Source of the DNA: Oceanimonas smirnovii ATCC BAA-899
GTDB lineage: Bacteria; Pseudomonadota; Gammaproteobacteria; Enterobacterales; Aeromonadaceae
Direction of reading: 5' to 3'
NCBI RefSeq assembly: GCF_000381965.1
Contig: NZ_KB908469.1
Span: 1-64,000, forward strand
DNA: 64,000 nucleotides
The position numbers and the translations under genes were made by a program. Within the stretch, counting starts at the first letter, position 1, and the number at the start of each line of letters is the position of its first letter. Under the pieces are notes generated by a model, which saw only the letters and a list, made by a program, of their open reading frames with translations, ran no database searches and was not told the DNA's origin. This document shows positions 59,944-64,000 of this stretch, one piece after another.

Positions 59944-61203
59944 TCAGAATTCGTGATCGGCGGTATCCGGGTTCAGGTTGCTGATGCCAAGGGTGTTGGC
60001 GGCCAGTTCAATGGCGCGGGTCTGCTCCACCAGCGCGCTGATGGCGTTTTCCACCAGCTGGTTGCCTTGCGGGTTATCGGAGGCGATCAGCTGATCAAAG
60101 TGCACCTTGTTCACCTCGGCGGATTGTACCAGCTGATATACCGCCTGCTCACTGGTGCGGAACTGATCGCCGATTTGGGTGGCGGCCTGGCCATCCTGCT
60201 GGGCCACCAGCTGCAGCAGAGACGGGCCCTGCAGTGTGCTGCCGTCAATGCGCTGATATTCCCCGAACATCAGATTGCTGATGCCTTTCTCGTTGTAGTA
60301 GTGAGAGTGGTGAGTGTTGTCGGAGAAGCAGTCGTGCTCGTCTTCCACCGAGTTGGCCACCAGCGCCACCTTCATGCGTTCACCGGCCAGCTCACCCAAA
60401 GACAGGGAGCCCATGCCAAACAGCATGCGGCGCAGGCCTTCTCCCGCCGGCAGGGCGGTCAGCTCGGCGCGGTAGTTATCCTGGTCTGGCTGCCACTGGC
60501 CGGCCATGTATTGCAGATCCTGAATAAGCAGAGTGCTTGCCGCCTGCAGGTAGTCGCGGCGGCGGTCACAGTTGCCGTGGGTGCAGTTTTCACCCAGAGC
60601 ATAGTCGGTCCAGGGGCGTTCACCGGCACCGGCGTTGGTACCGTTCAGATCCTGACCCCACAGCAGAAATTCAATGGCATGATAGCCGGAGGCCATGTTG
60701 GCTTCAGAGCCGGCCAGCTCATTCAGGCTGGCCAGCAGCTCGGGGGTGATCTCGGATACGTCCAGCAGCTCGCTGCCTACCTGCAGCTGGGGGTTGGCAA
60801 TAATGTTGGCGGTGGCACCCGGGTTGCCCAGCTCGTGCTGATAGCCGGGGGCGACATAGTCGATCAGGCCTTCATCCAGCGGCCAGGCGTTCAGCTGGCC
60901 TTCCCAGTCGTCCACAATGGGGTTGCCGAAGCGGAATACTTCCGACTGCTGATAGGGTACCCGGGCAGCCAGCCAGGCGGTGCGGGCGGCATTCAGGCTT
61001 TGTTCACTGGGGTTGGCCAGCAGCTCGGCAATGGCCTTGTCCAGATCCTGCGCGGCGATTAAGGCGTCGCTGTAAACGGCATGAGCGATATCAGCGTAAT
61101 GCTCTACAACCTGATCCTGGGTAACGGCGGGTGTGCTGGTCTGGGCACAGGCGCTCAGCAGGCCGCCAATGGCGGCAGCAAGGGCAAGTTTGCGGAAGTG
61201 CAT
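59944..61203 (-). CDS. Imelysin-family iron-regulated lipoprotein
   Basis: A 419-residue protein with a lipobox leader (LALAAAIGGLLSAC). The imelysin motif GYHAIEFLLWGQDLNG (GxHxxE) is intact, along with WPLDEGLIDY and NCDRRRDYLQAA, as in IrpA/EfeO-like proteins that bind iron in the periplasm. It is the first gene of a four-gene operon (two imelysins, di-haem oxidoreductase, DUF1513). The 89-bp upstream region contains an A/T-rich AATACAAATAATT stretch that is at best a poor Fur box. Confidence 0.9.
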   Translation of the reverse strand: MHFRKLALAAAIGGLLSACAQTSTPAVTQDQVVEHYADIAHAVYSDALIAAQDLDKAIAELLANPSEQSLNAARTAWLAARVPYQQSEVFRFGNPIVDDWEGQLNAWPLDEGLIDYVAPGYQHELGNPGATANIIANPQLQVGSELLDVSEITPELLASLNELAGSEANMASGYHAIEFLLWGQDLNGTNAGAGERPWTDYALGENCTHGNCDRRRDYLQAASTLLIQDLQYMAGQWQPDQDNYRAELTALPAGEGLRRMLFGMGSLSLGELAGERMKVALVANSVEDEHDCFSDNTHHSHYYNEKGISNLMFGEYQRIDGSTLQGPSLLQLVAQQDGQAATQIGDQFRTSEQAVYQLVQSAEVNKVHFDQLIASDNPQGNQLVENAISALVEQTRAIELAANTLGISNLNPDTADHEF

Positions 61204-61292
61204 CTGTTTATCCTTATGAGGTTGCGAATTATTTGTATTGACAGGCGATTTTAACGGCAGCTCATGCAGAAAAACAATGAATAATTGGCTGA

Positions 61293-61754
61293 CTATTCCG
61301 CGATTGGCGCGCAGATAGCGTTAAGCAGACGTGCGATTTCTGCTGCGGAAATACCCACCGACAGCCCCCGCTTACCGCCGGACACCAGCACAGTGTTATG
61401 CTCGCGGGCGGAGGCGTCAATCACGGTAGTCAGCCGCTTTTTTTGGGCAAAGGGACTGATGCCGCCCACCTTGAAGCCGGTGAGCCGTTCGGCCTTTGGC
61501 GGCGGCATCATCTCCAGCTTTTTCACTCCGGCAGCCTTGGCCAGCCGCTTCAGATTCACCTTGCCCGACGAGGGCACCAGCGCCACCACGGCACCCTGTT
61601 CCCCTTCCGTCAGCAGGGTTTTGAACACGCGCGCCAGCGGCACCCCCAGCTGTTCAGCGGCGTGCGCGCCAAAGTCATCCTGCGCCGTGCAGTCATACTG
61701 GTACAGGGTAAAGGCGGCCTTTTGTTTTTCCAGAAACACAATGGCGGGGGTCAT
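61293..61754 (-). CDS. ybaK: Cys-tRNA(Pro) deacylase YbaK
   Basis: A 153-residue editing protein of the YbaK/ProX family. Marks are VFKTLLTEGEQGAVVALVPS, the catalytic-pocket Lys in VNLKRLAKAAGVKK, GYTVGG-like FKVGGISPFAQKKRL and the C-terminal SGGKRGLSVGISAAEI. It hydrolyses Cys mischarged onto tRNA-Pro. Apparently monocistronic. No strong ribosome binding site is seen before ATG 61754. Confidence 0.94.
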   Translation of the reverse strand: MTPAIVFLEKQKAAFTLYQYDCTAQDDFGAHAAEQLGVPLARVFKTLLTEGEQGAVVALVPSSGKVNLKRLAKAAGVKKLEMMPPPKAERLTGFKVGGISPFAQKKRLTTVIDASAREHNTVLVSGGKRGLSVGISAAEIARLLNAICAPIAE

Positions 61755-61826
61755 GAGAGTAGTCCGGTGGTGTTGAATAAAGGAAAATTATGCAGATAAG
61801 GGCGGGGAGTGGGAAGGGCTAATCAT

Positions 61827-61854
61827 GGGACTGGGGACTGGGGACTGGGGACTG
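61827..61854. repeat. 7-bp tandem repeat, four copies
   Basis: Four perfect head-to-tail copies of GGGACTG, followed by a degenerate GGGGGCT. It lies in the 269-bp gap between ybaK and ppc. Short tandem repeats of this kind vary by slippage. It does not overlap a coding region. Confidence 0.9.
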
Positions 61855-61938
61855 GGGGCTAGTGAATGGTTAAATGTAGGCCCGAATTTATTCGAGCAAA
61901 TGCGCTCACATGCTACATCGTTGCTCCGTTGAAACGGG

Positions 61939-61975
61939 GCCTGCAAAAATTGCAGGCACAATTGCGTGCCTGCAA
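61939..61975. repeat. Overlapping alternative hairpins between ppc and ybaK
   Basis: The arm TTGCAGGC (61950-61957) can pair with GCCTGCAA at 61939-61946, or, extended to TTGCAGGCAC, with GTGCCTGCAA at 61966-61975. The two pairings exclude each other. The neighbouring GGCCCGAATTTATTCGAGC is also partly symmetrical. This has the look of an intergenic REP-like element near the end of ppc. Confidence 0.6.
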
Positions 61976-62023
61976 TCACCGCCGAGCTACTTATAGCTGA
62001 CAGCTTAAAGCTTACGGCTGGGT

Positions 62024-64000
62024 TTAACCGGTGTTACGCATACCTGCGGCAATACCCGCTATGGTCACCATCAGCGCCTGATCCAGCACGGGGTGAATGT
62101 CACCCTGCTCCCGGGAGCGCTTGAGCAGCTCGGCCTGCAGCACGTTGAGCGGATCCGTGTAGGGGTTACGCAGCTTGATCGATTCCTGAATCCAGGGTTC
62201 GCTGGCCAGCAGCTCGGATTTTTCTTTCAGCTTCAGCACTAGCTCGGTGCTGGCGCGCAGCTCGTCCCGCAGTGTTTTGCCCAGGGCTTTCAGCTCGTCG
62301 GGCACCAGCACGCTGTCGTAGTAGGCGGCCAGGCCGAGATCGGCCTTGAGGAACACCATTTCCAGCATGTCGAGGCGGGCGCGGAAAAAGGGCCAGCCCT
62401 GATTCATGGCATGCAGGGTGGCTTCGTGGCCGTCTGCCATGACCTTTTCCAGCCCCTTGTGGGCCCCCAGCCAGGCAGGCAACATCAGCCGGTTCTGGGT
62501 CCAGGCAAAAATCCAGGGAATGGCACGCAGGCTTTCTACACCGCCGTTGGGCTTGCGTTTGGCCGGACGGGAGCCCAGCGGCAGTTTGCCCAGCTCCAGC
62601 TCGGGAGTGGCGGCACGAAAGTAGGGCACAAAGTCAGGCTCACCGCGAATAAGTGAGCGGTAATGAGCACAGGACACCTCCGCCATGGTGTTCATCAGCT
62701 TGCGCCACTCGGGCTTTGGCTCCGGCGGCGGCAGCAGGTTGGCTTCCAGCACGGCGCTGGCATAGAGCGTCAGGCTGTCGATAGCCACTTGCGGCAGACC
62801 GAATTTAAAGCGGATCATTTCGCCCTGCTCGGTGACCCGCAAACCGCCAATGGTGGAGCCCGGCGGCTGAGCCAGAATGGCCTGACGGGCAGGACCGCCG
62901 CCCCGCCCCAGGCTGCCGCCGCGACCGTGGAACAAAGTGAGGGTGACCTTTTCCCGTTCGCTGATGGCCACCAGTTTCTCCATGGCGCTGTACTGGGCCC
63001 AGCCGGCGGCCAGCATGCCGGCATCTTTGGCGGAGTCGGAATAGCCAATCATGACGTACTGGCGGCCCTGCATATAGCCGCGATACCAGGGCTGCTGATA
63101 CAGCCGTTCAATCACGGCGGCACCCTGGTTCAGATCATCCAGGGTTTCAAACAGCGGCGCTATGGGCATGGCAAAATCCACGCCGCACTCTTTCAGCAAA
63201 AGCTGTACCGCCAGCACATCTGACGGCTCACCGGCCATGGAAATGATGTAAATACCAAAGGCATCCTGTGGATGGCGGGAAATCACCCGGCAGGTATCCA
63301 GGGTTTCCTGAGTGTCGGCCGAGGGCTGCCACTGACGGGGCAGCAGCGGGCGGCGGGAGTTGAGTTCATTGAGCAAAAACGCCTGCTTGTCGGCTTCGCT
63401 CCATTCACCATAGTCACCCAGACCCAGATAGCGGGTAAGCTCCGCCAGTGCCTGAGCGTGGCGCTCACCGTCCTGACGAATATCCAGCTTGAGCAGATGA
63501 ATGCCAAAACAGGCAACCTTGCGAATTACATCGAGCAGCAGACCGTCGGCAATCTTGCCCAGACCGCATTGCTGCAGCGAGTGGTAACACAGTTCCAGCG
63601 GCTGGCGCAGCTGTTCGGTTTGGGTGATCAAGTCACGGGCATCGGTCTTCTGGCCCTGAACTCTTGCATTGAGGTGCAGCAGGGTTTCGCGCAAGTCTTC
63701 CCGCAGCTGGCGCAGCACCGCCCGGTAGGGTTCGTCGCTGTCACCGCTGGCGGCGCGCAGCTCGGTGCTGGCATCCGACATTGACAGCTCGGAGACCAGC
63801 TCCTGAATGTCATTGAGGAACAGCGAGCTGGCCATCCAGCGTCCCAGCAGCAGCACTTCTTCAGTGACCCTTGCGGTAACAAAAGGGTTGCCGTCCCGGT
63901 CGCCGCCCATCCAGGAGGTAAAGCGTACCGGTGCCGCATTCAGCGGCAGGCGTTCACCCAGCTCGCGCTCCATGCGCTGATCCAGCTGGCGCAAAAAGCG
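62024..64000 (-). CDS. ppc: Phosphoenolpyruvate carboxylase, C-terminal part (cut by window end)
   Basis: About 658 residues of PPC are present and the reading frame continues past the right edge, so the N-terminal ~220 residues are missing only because of the window. Signature regions are [16 protein letters not shown], the catalytic [20 protein letters not shown], and the C-terminal end [10 protein letters not shown] that closes all bacterial PPCs. It makes oxaloacetate from PEP and bicarbonate to refill the TCA cycle. No gene lies between its stop and ybaK. Confidence 0.96.
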   Translation of the reverse strand, partial: RFLRQLDQRMERELGERLPLNAAPVRFTSWMGGDRDGNPFVTARVTEEVLLLGRWMASSLFLNDIQELVSELSMSDASTELRAASGDSDEPYRAVLRQLREDLRETLLHLNARVQGQKTDARDLITQTEQLRQPLELCYHSLQQCGLGKIADGLLLDVIRKVACFGIHLLKLDIRQDGERHAQALAELTRYLGLGDYGEWSEADKQAFLLNELNSRRPLLPRQWQPSADTQETLDTCRVISRHPQDAFGIYIISMAGEPSDVLAVQLLLKECGVDFAMPIAPLFETLDDLNQGAAVIERLYQQPWYRGYMQGRQYVMIGYSDSAKDAGMLAAGWAQYSAMEKLVAISEREKVTLTLFHGRGGSLGRGGGPARQAILAQPPGSTIGGLRVTEQGEMIRFKFGLPQVAIDSLTLYASAVLEANLLPPPEPKPEWRKLMNTMAEVSCAHYRSLIRGEPDFVPYFRAATPELELGKLPLGSRPAKRKPNGGVESLRAIPWIFAWTQNRLMLPAWLGAHKGLEKVMADGHEATLHAMNQGWPFFRARLDMLEMVFLKADLGLAAYYDSVLVPDELKALGKTLRDELRASTELVLKLKEKSELLASEPWIQESIKLRNPYTDPLNVLQAELLKRSREQGDIHPVLDQALMVTIAGIAAGMRNTG

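Noticed and set aside
59911-61062. Plus-strand open frame of ~383 codons
   Set aside because: Antisense to the first imelysin gene, with a low-complexity Gly/Val/Gln-rich translation.
61204-61292. Fur box before the imelysin operon
   Set aside because: AATACAAATAATTCGC matches the Fur consensus too poorly to list as a feature, although iron control of the operon is likely.

Overview
The window reads as chromosomal DNA of a gammaproteobacterium. The gene set (asnA/asnC, glrK-qseG-glrR, msrPQ, murB-birA, ppc, glaH-lhgO-glaR, metF with MetJ boxes, rnk) and the GC-rich host codon use suggest a marine or aquatic member of the Aeromonadales such as Oceanimonas, Oceanisphaera or Zobellella. This assignment comes from recognising proteins by eye, not from a search.

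Layout. (1) 1-176: end of a 5S rRNA gene followed by tRNA-Asp(GTC), the tail of an rRNA operon. (2) 128-29796: a ~29.6 kb genomic island between two exact 49-bp copies of the 3' part of tRNA-Asp. From left to right its cargo is: a left end with repeated GTGACC motifs; two unknown genes flanking a calcineurin-like phosphatase gene; a BREX-type anti-phage operon (brxA-like, brxB, brxC, pglX, pglZ) with no brxL; a three-gene MqsR-like toxin / MqsA-like antitoxin / SecB-like chaperone (TAC) module; a minus-strand operon of two tandem paralogous superfamily-2 helicase-like ATPases preceded by a 145-residue protein of unknown function; an HTH regulator divergent from a xis-int-HD (TraI_2-like) mobility operon; an AT-rich orphan gene; and an overlapping trio beside the right end, made of a small protein and two very large divergent tyrosine recombinases. 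(3) 29797-64000: ordinary host chromosome.

How the island works. It is a defence island with two separate recombination modules. BREX modifies host DNA through PglX and excludes phage. The TAC module probably acts as an abortive-infection switch in which the chaperone stabilises the antitoxin. The twin ATPases are the best candidate for an undescribed system: they are translationally coupled (TAATG), keep all SF2 motifs, and have no recognised partner. The target-recognition part of pglX has codon use unlike the rest of the gene, which suggests specificity exchange by recombination.

Host region. A glutarate-catabolism block (lhgO, glaH, divergent glaR) has a perfect palindrome between glaH and glaR. 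metF carries five contiguous 8-bp met boxes. zntA has a 19-bp-spacer promoter typical of MerR-family control. A two-component system faces a His-rich Spy-like periplasmic protein. The glrK-qseG-glrR operon encodes a GlrR with GAFDGA in place of GAFTGA. An iron-related operon (imelysin, di-haem oxidoreductase, second imelysin, DUF1513 protein) follows birA in the opposite orientation. The window ends inside ppc.
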